NCBI RefSeq assembly: GCF_003113265.1
Contig: NZ_PUIV01000001.1
Coordinates: 248,001-312,000 of the forward strand
Reading direction: 5' to 3'
Source: Methylosinus sporium
Lineage (GTDB): Bacteria > Pseudomonadota > Alphaproteobacteria > Rhizobiales > Beijerinckiaceae
DNA length: 64,000 nt
The position numbers and the translations under genes are program-made. The notes beneath the pieces were generated by a model. The model saw only the letters and a program-made list of their open reading frames with translations, had not been told where the DNA came from and searched no databases. Of the stretch, positions 9,067-17,786 are shown in pieces (positions within the stretch are counted from its first letter, which is position 1; every line of letters starts with the position of its first letter).

Positions 9067-9377
9067 CGTCTTAGGCTCCCCGATACTGGAATCATCCTCG
9101 GTTGCGATTGTTGCGACAAAGCCCTTAGGCACTCAAGCGGAACAGGGAAGCAATTGCCTACGCCTCGAGCAAATCGGGAGAATCGACGCGTTTTCTGTGA
9201 CGAGAGTGGCGAAAATGTCACATAGCTGGTCTGGAAGACGACAAATTTTGTCGAAATGGAACAAGAAATGGCGCGTTTGCGCCGGCCGCGCGTCTCGCCG
9301 ACCGACGAGACACGAGATCCGCTATAGGACGAAATATCGCCGGCGCCTAACTCTTGGGCGCCGGCGGCGAAGATTCG
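9067..9377. other. Intergenic region between the giant gene and the porin gene
   Basis: About 310 bases without a convincing gene. It contains the terminator of the upstream giant gene at its right edge and must contain the promoter of the porin gene. Relatively AT-rich bases lie around 9215-9270 (for example caaattttgtcgaaatgg). No conserved promoter box can be named with confidence. Confidence 0.5.
9338..9366 (-). terminator. Probable terminator of the giant GPR-like gene
   Basis: A perfect 10-bp stem (9338-9347 with 9357-9366, CGCCGGCGCC and its complement) closes a 9-base loop, 12 bases after the stop codon of the minus-strand gene. The following minus-strand bases (ATATTTCG) are only modestly U-rich, so efficiency is uncertain. 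Confidence 0.6.
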
Positions 9378-12300
9378 CTACTCGAAACGACCCGCCGCAT
9401 GGCCGAGCATGGTGTAGACCTTGCCGGCGTCGGAGGTGAGATAGCCGCGCGTCAGCGCGCCGTCGCGATCGTTGCGGCTGGTCTCGGCGACGAGCCGCTC
9501 GAACTCCTGGACGTAATGATCGACGGTGGCGTGGAAATCCGCGTCGACGCGATAGCGGCGGCGGATTTCCTCATAGGTCTGCTGCCCTTGCGCCGTGTAG
9601 AGCCGGCGGGTGAACAGGCCTTTTTCGCCGCGCTGGAAACGGTCCCAGAATTCGCCCACCGCGGCGTGATCGACCATACGGGCGATATCGAGCGTCAGAT
9701 TGTCCAGCGCGCCGGAGGCTTTGGCTCTCCCGGGGGCGGCGCTCACGCGCGGCGCGGGCGCTTCGTCGCGCGAGGCGCGCGCCAAGAGATCGGAGAGCCA
9801 GCCGTCCTCCGTGGCGGAGGCCGCGGGCCGCACCGCGGGAGCGGGCGGCGGCGCGGGCTGAATGGCCCTCGCGCTACGCGGCGCCTCCTCGCGCGGGGCG
9901 CGGCTGGCCCAGCTCGGCTCGGGCGCGCGCGGGGCGGGAGCCGCGACCGGCGCAGCCGGGGGCGCAGGCGGAACCGGCGCGACGGCGGCCGGAGCCGGCG
10001 CTTCGAAGCCGCGCCGCGCCGGAGCGGCGGGCGCCGGAGCCGGCTCGGCGATGTCATAGGCGCGGCCCGAGCGCGCGACGATGTCGGTCAGCTCGTTGAG
10101 CGCCTTGACCTGCTCGCCGACGACGCGGCGCAGCGCGGCGGCCTGCTCGGCCGTCTCGCGCGGCAATTCCTGTGCGCCGCGTCGCAGCTCGGCGCGGGTC
10201 TGCTCCAGCTCGCTCTGAATCTGCGCGGACATGCCGCGGATCTCATTGGCCGCGGCGGCGAATTTCTCCGTCGCCCGGCCGAAGATATCGGCCAGCTCGT
10301 CATTGGCCTGCTCATAGGCCGAGCGCAGCGCCGCAGTGGTCTCCTCGCGCTCGCGAGAAGCGGCGTCGCGCACGGCGGAAAAGCGCTCGTCGACGAGATC
10401 GGCCGTCTCCTGCGTCGATTGGGCGATGAAGCCGCCGACGTCGCGGGCGCGCTCCTCGACGCGGCGGAAATTCTCCTCGACCAGGCTGGAGAAATTGGCG
10501 ACCGTCTCCTCGAAATCCCTGCGCTTGTCCTCGACCAGCAGCACGAGATTTTCCAGCGAGAGGCGGCGCGCGTCGAGCGCTGCGTCGAGCTCGGACTGGC
10601 TCTGCGCCAGCCGTTCGGCGCTCTGCGTCAGGCTCTGCTGATGCGTCTCCATCGCGCCGACGACCGAGCCGGCGTCGCGCATGACGCCGCCGGACACTTC
10701 GCCGATCTGCGCGATATGCTGTCCGACCGTCTCGATCGCGCCCTGGAACTCGCGCAGCTTGCCGCCGAGCTCCCTGTCGAGATTGGCGAGATTGCCGCCG
10801 GCCGTCGAGATGATCGTCTGCAGCGAGGAATTGGTCTCGCCGAGCCGGTCGAGCACTTCGGGCAGCTCGGCGCGCAGCTTCTCATTGACGTCGAGCAGCG
10901 CGCGCACCGAACCCCCGGCGCCGTCGGCGAGAGCTTTCTTCAGCTCTTCCGCCGATTGGTCGATCGCCGCCGCCAGCTCGACGCGCTTCTCGCCGAGATG
11001 CTGCACGATGGCGGAGCCGCGGCTCTCGATCGCATGGGCGACCAGCTCGCCGACATTGGCCAATTCGCGCGTCACCTCGCCGCCGCGATCGCCGAGCGTC
11101 GTCTGGATCTGCGTGAGGCGCTGCTCCAGCGTCGAGCTGATCTCGCCGACGCGCTCGGTCAGCGCCTGGCCGAGATCGCCGGTGCGGGCGTGCAGAGTGG
11201 TGTCGAGATCGCGCCGCGCCGAGGCGAGGGTCGCGTTGATCTCCTCGATTCGGGCGTTGATCGTCTCGACGACGACGCGGCTGCGCTCGCCGATCTCGCC
11301 GGAGACCGCGTCCAGACGGCCGACGACATTGTTCTCGAAGACGCCGATGCGTCCGTCCAGCGTGCCGGCGATTTCTTCCGCGCGGCCGCCGAGCGTGGAA
11401 TTGATCTCTTCCGCCTTGGAGGAGAGCGTCTCGGTGAGCTGGGTCGAGCGGGCGAGCAGCACCGCGTCGATGTCCTTGACCTTCTCGTCGAGCGAGCGAA
11501 TGACCTCGCGGCCGCCCTCGCCCATGGCGCGCGCCACCTCGACGGCGTGACGGGCGAGCGTTTCCTGAAAGGCCTTGCCAGCCGAGTCGAGGCCGGAATC
11601 GACGCGCCCGACCAGCGCGTCTATGCGGTCCGCGGCCTGCCGCGTGCGGGAGTTGGAGACGGTCTCGAAGCTCTCGATCTTCGACGACATGACCGCGGCG
11701 ATCTCCTCGGCGCGGGCGCCGAGCAATTCGACCAGCGCCGTGCCGTCGCCGGAAATCGTCTTGTCTATGGCCGCGAGCCGCTGGCCGACATCCTCCGACA
11801 GTCGCTGCGACTGATCGCCGATGCGCGCCGCGATCTCTTCGGCGCGTTCCGCCAGCCGATCGGCCAGCGCGCCGCCTTCCTGCACGATGGCGGCGTCGAT
11901 CGCCGCCAGCCGCTCCGACAGAGCCGCCGCGAGCTGCTGCGAATGCTCGCCGATCTGCGCCGCGATCTCGCCGCCCTGATGGCGCAGCCGCTCGTCGAAA
12001 GCCGCGAGCTGCTCCTCCACCCCGCGCGTGACGCCGTCGCCGCTCGCCGCCAGCGCCGCGACCAGCGCGCCGCCGCGATCGACGATGGTGGTGTCCACCG
12101 CCGAAAGCCCTTCGGCCAGCGCCGAGGCGAGCTGTTGCGAGCGCTCGCCGATTTGCGCGGCGAGCTCGCCGCCCTGATGGCGCAGCCGCTCGTCGAAGGC
12201 CGCGAGCTGTTCCTCCACACCGCGGGCGACGCCGTCGCCGCTCGCCGCCAACGCCGCGACCAGCGCGCCGCCTTGATCGATGATGGTGGTGTCCACCGCC

Positions 12301-15300
12301 GACAGCCGCTCGGCCAGCGCCGCCGCGAGCTGATCGGAATGCTCGCCGATCTGCTCGGCCAACAGATTGCCGCGATTGCGCAGCGCCTCGTCGAAAGCGG
12401 CCAATTGCTCGCCGACGTCGCGGGTGAAGCCCTCGCCATTGGCGGCGATGGCCGCCACCAGCGCCGCGCCCTCGTTGACGATGGCGGAATCGACCGCGGT
12501 GAGACGCTCGGTGAGCTCCGCCGCCAGAAGCTGCGAATGCTCGCCGATCTGCGCGCTGAGCTCGCCGCCGCGATTGCGCAGCGCCTCGTCGAAGGCGGCC
12601 AATTGCTCGCCGACGTCGCGGGTGAAGCCCTCGCCATTGGCGGCGATGGCCGCCACCAGCGCCGCGCCTTCGTTGACGATGGTGGAATCGACCGCAGTGA
12701 GACGCTCGGTGAGCTCCGCCGCCAGAAGCTGGGAATGCTCGCCGATCTGCTCCGCCAGCCGCTCGGAATGGCCGCGCAAAGTCTCGTCGAGCGCGACGAG
12801 GCGCTCGGCCACATCGCGCGAGAGCCCTTCGCCGCCGGCCGCGAGAGCCGCGGCCAGCGCGCCGCCCTGATCGATCGCCATCGCCTCGAAAGCGGCGATG
12901 CGCGCGGTCAGCGCTTCCTCTATGCGCTCGCCCTGTGTGGCGATGGCGAGAGCCGCCTCGCTCGCCGTGGCGGCGAAACGCTCCTGCAGCGCGGCCGATT
13001 GCTCGGCGAGCGTCGTCGCCACATCGGCGACGCCCTGGGCGAGGCCGGCCTCGAGCGCGGCGCCGCCATCGGCGAAGGCCGCCTCGGCGCGGCTCCGCGT
13101 CTCGTCCAGCGTGCGCGAAACCTGCGCGGTCGCCTCCTCCAGCGCGTCCAGCCGTCCGACCAGCACGCCGTCGACCCATTCCGCCTGCTCGGTGACGCGG
13201 GCGACGACGTCGCCGCTCTGCCGCACGACCTGGTCCTCGAAAGCGGTGAGCCGCTCGGAGAGGACAGTGGCGATGCGATCCGAATTTTCGGCGACGCGGG
13301 CGGCGACCTCGTCGCCATGGCGCACCACCGTCTCCTCGAAGGCGGCGAGGCCCTGGGAGAGAAAGGCGCCGATCTCGTCGCCGCGCTCGACCAGCCGGGA
13401 GACGGTCTCGTCGCTGCGGCCGGCGATGCGCTCCTCGAAAGCGGCGAGCCCTTCGGCGACGGCATGGCCGATCTTCTCGCCCTGATCGAGGAAGCGCGTC
13501 GCGGTCTCCTCGCTCTGCTGGACGACCGCATCGCGGAAGGCCTCGAGCCCGCCGGCGACGGCGGCGGTCGCGCGCTCGCTCTGCTCCTCGAGCGTGGAGA
13601 GAGTCGCCTCGTGCTGCTGCGAGAGCCGATCCTCGAATGCGGCGATGCCTTCCGCCACGGCGAGGCCGATGGCGTCGCCATGAGCGGTGAGCCGCGCCGC
13701 GGCCTCCTCGCTCTGGCCGAGCACGCGCGTCTCGAATTTGGCGAGCCCTTCGGTGACGATGCCGCCGATCGAATCGCCGTGAGCGACGAGACGCTGTGCG
13801 ATATCCTCGCCCTGGCCGGCGATATGCGCCTCGAAGGCCGCGAGACCTTCGGCGACGGCGGCTCCGATCGCCTCACCCTGGACGACGATGCGCTCGGCCG
13901 CCTGCTCGCTCTGGCCGAGGACGCGCTCTTCGAAAACGGCGAGGCTCTCGGAGAGGGTCGAGCCGATCGCCTCCGCATGGGCGGCGAGACGTTCCGTCGC
14001 TTCGGCGCTCTGGCCGACGACTCGCGCCTCGAAAGCCGCGAGACCTTCCGTCACCGCCGCGACGATGCCGTCGCCATGGCCGACGAGACGATCGGCGACC
14101 GCCTCGCTGTGGCCGATGACCCGCGCCTCGAAAGCCGCGACCCCCTCCGAGACCGAAAGGCCGATGCGCGCGCCTTCCTCGATGAGACGTTCGGCGGCCG
14201 AGAGGCTCTGGCCGGAAATGCGCTCCTCGAAAGCGGCGAGCCCCTCGGTGACGGCCGTCCCTATGGCGTCCGCATGGGCCGCGAGCCGCGCCGCGACATC
14301 CTCGCTCTGGCCGGCGACGCGCTCCTCGAAGGCCGCGAGACCTTCGGTGACGGCGGCGCCGATCGTATCGCCATGCGACGCCAGACGATTGGCGACATCC
14401 TCGCTATGGCCGACGACGCGCTCCTCGAAAGCGGCGAGGCCTTCCGCCACTGCGGCGCCGACGGCGTCGCCATGGAGAACGAGCCGCGCCGCCACATCCT
14501 CGCTGTGGCCGGTGACGCGCTCCTCGAAGGCCGCGACGCCCGCCGCGACGGCGGCGCCGATGGTCTCGCCCCGCGTCGAAAGACGCTCGGCCGCTTCCTC
14601 GCTGCGACCCGCCACGCGCTCCTCGAAAGCGGCGAGGCCGGCGGCGACCGCCGTGCCGATCTCCTCGCCCCGGGTGGAAAGACGCGTCGCCACTTCCTCG
14701 CTGTGGCCGATGACCCGCTCCTCGAAAGCCGCGAGGCCCTCCGCCACTGCGGCGCCGATCACCTCGCCATGGGCGGCGAGCCGCGAGACGGCATCCTCGC
14801 TTTGGCCCGCGACGCGCTCCTCGAAGACGGCGAGGCCTTCCGCCACCGTCTGGCCGAGACGCGCGCCTTCTTCGGCGAGACGCGCCGTCGCTTCGGCGCT
14901 GCGCAGCGCCACGCTCTGCTCGAATTCCGTGACGCCCTGCGTCAGCGCCGCGCCGATGCGCTCGCTCTGCTCAACGAGGCGCGTCGCGATCTCGCCGCCT
15001 TGGACAACGACATTCTCCTCGAAGGCCCCGAGACGATCGGCCAAAGTCTCGGTGACGCGGTCGCCATGCGAAGCGATGGCGGCGATCGCCTCTCCGGCCA
15101 CGGCGGCGAAACGCTCGTGCAAAGCCTCGGCCTGCTCGGTGAAAGCGCCGGCGCTGTCGGCCAGAGACTGCGCGAAACGCTCGTTGAGGCCGGCCCCATG
15201 CGCCGCGAGCTCGCCACTGGCGCGCTCGCGCGTTTCCTCCAGCAATTCGGCGAGGCGGTAGCCGGCGGTCTTGAACGCCGTCTCCGTCGCCGCCACTTTA

Positions 15301-16739
15301 TCGGCGAGCTGGGCGGCGAGATTTTCGGAGGCGGCGACGAGCGAACGCTCGATCGCGCCGCCATGCGTCTCGATCGCCTCGTCGACGCGCCCGCTCGTCT
15401 CGGCGAGACGATCGACGAAGCTCTCGCCGCGCTCGCCCACCGCCTGCACGAGATGGCCGCCGATGGAGTCGAGCCGCTCGACGACGAAGGCGCCGCGGCT
15501 CTCGAAATCGCTCGCCAGCGCCTCGCCGCGCTCCTGGAGCTTGCGGTCGGCCTCGGCTATGCCGTCGGAGAAGCGCCGCGTGACCTCCTCGGAGGCCAGA
15601 TTGAGGCTGGCGGCGATCGTCTCCCCGGCGGTGGAGAGACGCAGAACCATATCCTCGCCGCGCGTCGACAGCGTGGAATTGAAGCCGTCGCCGACATGCT
15701 CCAGCGCCAGACGAATCTCCTCGCCCTTGGAGCCGAGCGCGGCGGTCACGCGGCCGCCGGCCTCGCTCACCGTCTCGGCGAGATGGGAGGAGGTCGATTG
15801 CAGCTCCGCCGACAGCGATTCGCGCGCGCCGAGCAAGGCCGTGCGGGCGTTGTCGGCGTTGACGAGAATCGCCTCGCGCTCGCGGGTCAACTCGTCGATG
15901 AGCACGCGAATGCGGCGCTCGTTCTCGGAATAGGAGCGCTCGAGATTGGACACCTCGGTGCGCACGATGATCTCGAGCTCGCTGGCCCGCGCCAGCGCGC
16001 GCTCTATGCCGTCGCCCATGGAGGCGGCTTCGCGGCGGATCGCCTGCGAGAGCGTCACCATCTGCTCGGTGGCGATGGTCTCCGGCTCGATCAGCCTAAT
16101 CGCCACCTCGGCCATGGAATTGGCGACCTGCTTCATCTCATGGGCGCGGCGCGCCATCACGCCGGTCACGAAGATGAAAACGATCGGCGCCAGAAGCGCC
16201 AGCAGCGTCAGCACCGGCTTGGGCGCGAGGAAGGAGCCGTTCTCGCGATCGAGAATCTCGCCCTGATTGAAATAGACGAAGAGAGTCCACAGCGCCGCCC
16301 AGGCGGCGATGGAAAGGAAAGTGTAGCCCAGAATGGCGGTGTTGGGACGGACCTGCAACGCGGCGCGCAGCTCGCCGATCGTCTGGCGATCGTCATTGGC
16401 CGGCGCGCCGGCCGGGGCGACCGGAGGCTTGGCCGAGCCGCGAGCGGCCGCCGGCGCGGCGCCTTCCGCCGGGCGAGACGCGGCCTCGCGCCCGTCCTGG
16501 CGACGCGACGGCAAGCTGAAATTGAAGCCGGGCGCGGTCTTGCCTTCGCCCTGGCTTTGGCCCTTGCCCTTCGCCACGCCCTTGTCCGCGGGCTCGGCGC
16601 CCTTGTCGGCCTGCGACGCGGCTTTCTCGCCCGCCTCCGTCACGGCCTCGGCGCTGGACTCCAAGCCCAGATTCAACGCCTCTTCGACCGCCGACAGCGC
16701 AGCGATAGCCGCGTCCTGGGGCTTGCCCGATTTCGCCAT
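9378..16739 (-). CDS. Giant membrane-anchored apolipoprotein-like repeat protein (Growth Pole Ring protein type)
   Basis: 2453 residues. Layout: Ala/Lys/Pro-rich cytoplasmic N-terminus (1-130); two membrane segments at about 135-157 and 174-196; helical region to 567; at least 19 tandem 33-residue repeats (about 568-1194, GLAAFEERVAGQSEDVA-like); five 66-residue repeats further on; more helix; a Pro/Ala-rich linker; and a conserved C-terminal domain of about 125 residues (LTLDIARMVDHAAVGEFWDR, then FTRRLYTAQGQQTYEE). This architecture matches the GPR protein of Agrobacterium, a polar ring needed for polar growth; homology is from recall, not a search. ATG 16739 is chosen over GTG 16745 because GGAGAGG sits 6-7 bases before it. 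Confidence 0.85.
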   Translation of the reverse strand: MAKSGKPQDAAIAALSAVEEALNLGLESSAEAVTEAGEKAASQADKGAEPADKGVAKGKGQSQGEGKTAPGFNFSLPSRRQDGREAASRPAEGAAPAAARGSAKPPVAPAGAPANDDRQTIGELRAALQVRPNTAILGYTFLSIAAWAALWTLFVYFNQGEILDRENGSFLAPKPVLTLLALLAPIVFIFVTGVMARRAHEMKQVANSMAEVAIRLIEPETIATEQMVTLSQAIRREAASMGDGIERALARASELEIIVRTEVSNLERSYSENERRIRVLIDELTREREAILVNADNARTALLGARESLSAELQSTSSHLAETVSEAGGRVTAALGSKGEEIRLALEHVGDGFNSTLSTRGEDMVLRLSTAGETIAASLNLASEEVTRRFSDGIAEADRKLQERGEALASDFESRGAFVVERLDSIGGHLVQAVGERGESFVDRLAETSGRVDEAIETHGGAIERSLVAASENLAAQLADKVAATETAFKTAGYRLAELLEETRERASGELAAHGAGLNERFAQSLADSAGAFTEQAEALHERFAAVAGEAIAAIASHGDRVTETLADRLGAFEENVVVQGGEIATRLVEQSERIGAALTQGVTEFEQSVALRSAEATARLAEEGARLGQTVAEGLAVFEERVAGQSEDAVSRLAAHGEVIGAAVAEGLAAFEERVIGHSEEVATRLSTRGEEIGTAVAAGLAAFEERVAGRSEEAAERLSTRGETIGAAVAAGVAAFEERVTGHSEDVAARLVLHGDAVGAAVAEGLAAFEERVVGHSEDVANRLASHGDTIGAAVTEGLAAFEERVAGQSEDVAARLAAHADAIGTAVTEGLAAFEERISGQSLSAAERLIEEGARIGLSVSEGVAAFEARVIGHSEAVADRLVGHGDGIVAAVTEGLAAFEARVVGQSAEATERLAAHAEAIGSTLSESLAVFEERVLGQSEQAAERIVVQGEAIGAAVAEGLAAFEAHIAGQGEDIAQRLVAHGDSIGGIVTEGLAKFETRVLGQSEEAAARLTAHGDAIGLAVAEGIAAFEDRLSQQHEATLSTLEEQSERATAAVAGGLEAFRDAVVQQSEETATRFLDQGEKIGHAVAEGLAAFEERIAGRSDETVSRLVERGDEIGAFLSQGLAAFEETVVRHGDEVAARVAENSDRIATVLSERLTAFEDQVVRQSGDVVARVTEQAEWVDGVLVGRLDALEEATAQVSRTLDETRSRAEAAFADGGAALEAGLAQGVADVATTLAEQSAALQERFAATASEAALAIATQGERIEEALTARIAAFEAMAIDQGGALAAALAAGGEGLSRDVAERLVALDETLRGHSERLAEQIGEHSQLLAAELTERLTAVDSTIVNEGAALVAAIAANGEGFTRDVGEQLAAFDEALRNRGGELSAQIGEHSQLLAAELTERLTAVDSAIVNEGAALVAAIAANGEGFTRDVGEQLAAFDEALRNRGNLLAEQIGEHSDQLAAALAERLSAVDTTIIDQGGALVAALAASGDGVARGVEEQLAAFDERLRHQGGELAAQIGERSQQLASALAEGLSAVDTTIVDRGGALVAALAASGDGVTRGVEEQLAAFDERLRHQGGEIAAQIGEHSQQLAAALSERLAAIDAAIVQEGGALADRLAERAEEIAARIGDQSQRLSEDVGQRLAAIDKTISGDGTALVELLGARAEEIAAVMSSKIESFETVSNSRTRQAADRIDALVGRVDSGLDSAGKAFQETLARHAVEVARAMGEGGREVIRSLDEKVKDIDAVLLARSTQLTETLSSKAEEINSTLGGRAEEIAGTLDGRIGVFENNVVGRLDAVSGEIGERSRVVVETINARIEEINATLASARRDLDTTLHARTGDLGQALTERVGEISSTLEQRLTQIQTTLGDRGGEVTRELANVGELVAHAIESRGSAIVQHLGEKRVELAAAIDQSAEELKKALADGAGGSVRALLDVNEKLRAELPEVLDRLGETNSSLQTIISTAGGNLANLDRELGGKLREFQGAIETVGQHIAQIGEVSGGVMRDAGSVVGAMETHQQSLTQSAERLAQSQSELDAALDARRLSLENLVLLVEDKRRDFEETVANFSSLVEENFRRVEERARDVGGFIAQSTQETADLVDERFSAVRDAASREREETTAALRSAYEQANDELADIFGRATEKFAAAANEIRGMSAQIQSELEQTRAELRRGAQELPRETAEQAAALRRVVGEQVKALNELTDIVARSGRAYDIAEPAPAPAAPARRGFEAPAPAAVAPVPPAPPAAPVAAPAPRAPEPSWASRAPREEAPRSARAIQPAPPPAPAVRPAASATEDGWLSDLLARASRDEAPAPRVSAAPGRAKASGALDNLTLDIARMVDHAAVGEFWDRFQRGEKGLFTRRLYTAQGQQTYEEIRRRYRVDADFHATVDHYVQEFERLVAETSRNDRDGALTRGYLTSDAGKVYTMLGHAAGRFE
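11921..12910 (-). repeat. Five tandem 198-bp (66-residue) coding repeats
   Basis: Within the giant gene, units beginning TERLTAVDSTIVNEG, AERLSAVDTTIIDQG and similar recur every 66 residues. The DNA is nearly identical in places, for example the segments around 12421-12470 and 12619-12668, exactly 198 bases apart. 66 is twice 33 and six times 11, consistent with an 11-residue (apolipoprotein-like) helix periodicity. The near identity points to recent duplication or gene conversion. Confidence 0.85.
13158..15038 (-). repeat. About 19 tandem 99-bp (33-residue) coding repeats
   Basis: Consensus unit resembles GLAAFEERVAGQSEDVAARL followed by AHGDAIGAAVAE. Copies run head to tail without gaps from RLGAFEENVV to RLDALEEATAQ. 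DNA copies are diverged more than in the 66-residue block. Conserved Phe-Glu near positions 5-6 and a Ser/Gly near position 12-13 repeat in each unit. Confidence 0.85.
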
Positions 16740-17113
16740 CGTCACCTCTCCGAGCGGTCATGGTTCCGCTTTATGACGCCGCTCACCTTACTTTGCCGTT
16801 CACATCGAGCAGAAAAGATTAACCAAATATTACCGCCGTCAGCCCGCAAATGAAACGGGCGCCGGCGGCCAAACGAAATCGTCGTTAACGCGATTGGAGG
16901 AAGATGCTTCGGCTCCGGCCTGGAGCGGAGCACAACCGGCGATCTGGAGCCTGGCCGGAAAACCGAAGCAATGCTTACATTGAATTGATTCGTATGAGAA
17001 TACGACGCCCCATCGGACCCGGCGAGCGCATTCGCCGCGGCCCGTTGCGCGGGCGCGGCGCAATCCACAGGAAAAGCATGGCTTTTCCCGCAGAGACCGA
17101 TCGGAGACGTAGA
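16740..17113. other. Divergent regulatory region between the giant gene and the Hpt gene
   Basis: About 370 bases with no convincing gene; the open frame extending the Hpt gene upstream has no family support. It must contain promoters for both divergent genes. Two AT-rich patches stand out: 16811-16833, with a CtrA-like sequence, and 16971-17005. Confidence 0.5.
16819..16833 (-). promoter_or_regulatory. Candidate CtrA-binding site upstream of the giant gene
   Basis: TTAA at 16819-16822, seven bases, then TTAC at 16830-16833: one mismatch from the alphaproteobacterial CtrA consensus TTAA-N7-TTAA. It lies 80-95 bases before the ATG of the GPR-like gene. The orientation of function is not determined; it could serve either divergent gene. 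Confidence 0.35.
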
Positions 17114-17455
17114 ATGACGGATGGCGCCGGCCCGGAGAATTCGAGAGCGGCGATCGACTGGGCGCATCTTTCCCGCCAGACCATGGGCGACGTCGCGCTC
17201 GAAGCCGAGTTGCTGGCGCTGTTCGCGACCCAGGCCGCCGAATTCAGCGGCAAGCTCGCCGCCGCCGCCTCCGACAAGGCTCGGCTCGATCTCGCCCATA
17301 CGCTCAAAGGCGCGTCGCGCGCCATCGGCGCCTTCCCGCTCGGCGATGCGGCGGAAGACTATGAATCCGCCATTGCGGAGCCCCCGCGGCTGCGGGCGTT
17401 GGAGGCGCGCCTCGCCGAGGCGCAGCAGGCGATCGCGTCCCGCCTGAAGCGCTGA
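17114..17455 (+). CDS. Stand-alone Hpt (histidine phosphotransfer) protein
   Basis: 113 residues forming a four-helix Hpt domain: the motif AHTLKGASRAIGAFPLGDAA contains the phosphoryl-accepting histidine (residue 62) in the canonical H-x-L-K-G-x2 context. No kinase or receiver domain is attached, so it should act as a cytoplasmic relay between a hybrid kinase and a response regulator. The ATG at 17114 gives a family-length protein; the longer open frame upstream is unlikely. It is divergent from the GPR-like gene and converges with the next small gene. Confidence 0.85.
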   Translation: MTDGAGPENSRAAIDWAHLSRQTMGDVALEAELLALFATQAAEFSGKLAAAASDKARLDLAHTLKGASRAIGAFPLGDAAEDYESAIAEPPRLRALEARLAEAQQAIASRLKR

Positions 17456-17460
17456 GGCGT

Positions 17461-17688
17461 TCAGAACTGGCCGCCGTCGATGGCGCGCACTTCGGCGGTG
17501 GAGGGCGCCCTAATGCTGGCGTTGAGCTTGCGCAGCATGATGAGGCATTGCTCCTTGACCTGCTCGTCGCGGACGGAATCGGCGACTTTGGCGAGGTGGC
17601 AGAAGGCGATAGCGCGCTGAGAGACGATATCCTCATATTCGGAAGGGTCGCTCAGATCGACAGTATGGTCACTCGTCTCGTCGGACAT
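17461..17688 (-). CDS. Small hypothetical protein (75 aa)
   Basis: An acidic N-terminus (MSDETSDHTVDLSDPSEYED) leads into a helical stretch (IVSQRAIAFCHLAKVADSV) and a C-terminal tail. No known domain. ATG at 17686-17688. It follows the SGNH-hydrolase gene on the same strand with a gap of about 100 bases and may be cotranscribed. It looks like a real gene from its codon use and composition; function unknown. Confidence 0.6.
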   Translation of the reverse strand: MSDETSDHTVDLSDPSEYEDIVSQRAIAFCHLAKVADSVRDEQVKEQCLIMLRKLNASIRAPSTAEVRAIDGGQF

Positions 17689-17786
17689 GAATGGCGGCGC
17701 CTCTCTCTGGTTCGTCGCATCGGCGCGGCGGACACTGCCGCCCAATTGTGGTCGCGGCTTGGCCGAGAAGGACGGAAATACCTGGC

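Noticed and set aside
13158-15038. Regular 99-bp units that could suggest a CRISPR-like array or satellite DNA
   Set aside because: The units are contiguous without spacers, stay in one reading frame and keep a protein pattern, so they are coding repeats.
9354-16853. A 2499-residue plus-strand open frame opposite the giant GPR-like gene
   Set aside because: It mirrors the repeats of the minus-strand gene codon for codon, has an Arg/Asp/Gly-rich composition unlike any family, and no ribosome binding site. In very GC-rich repeats the antisense frame often lacks stops.
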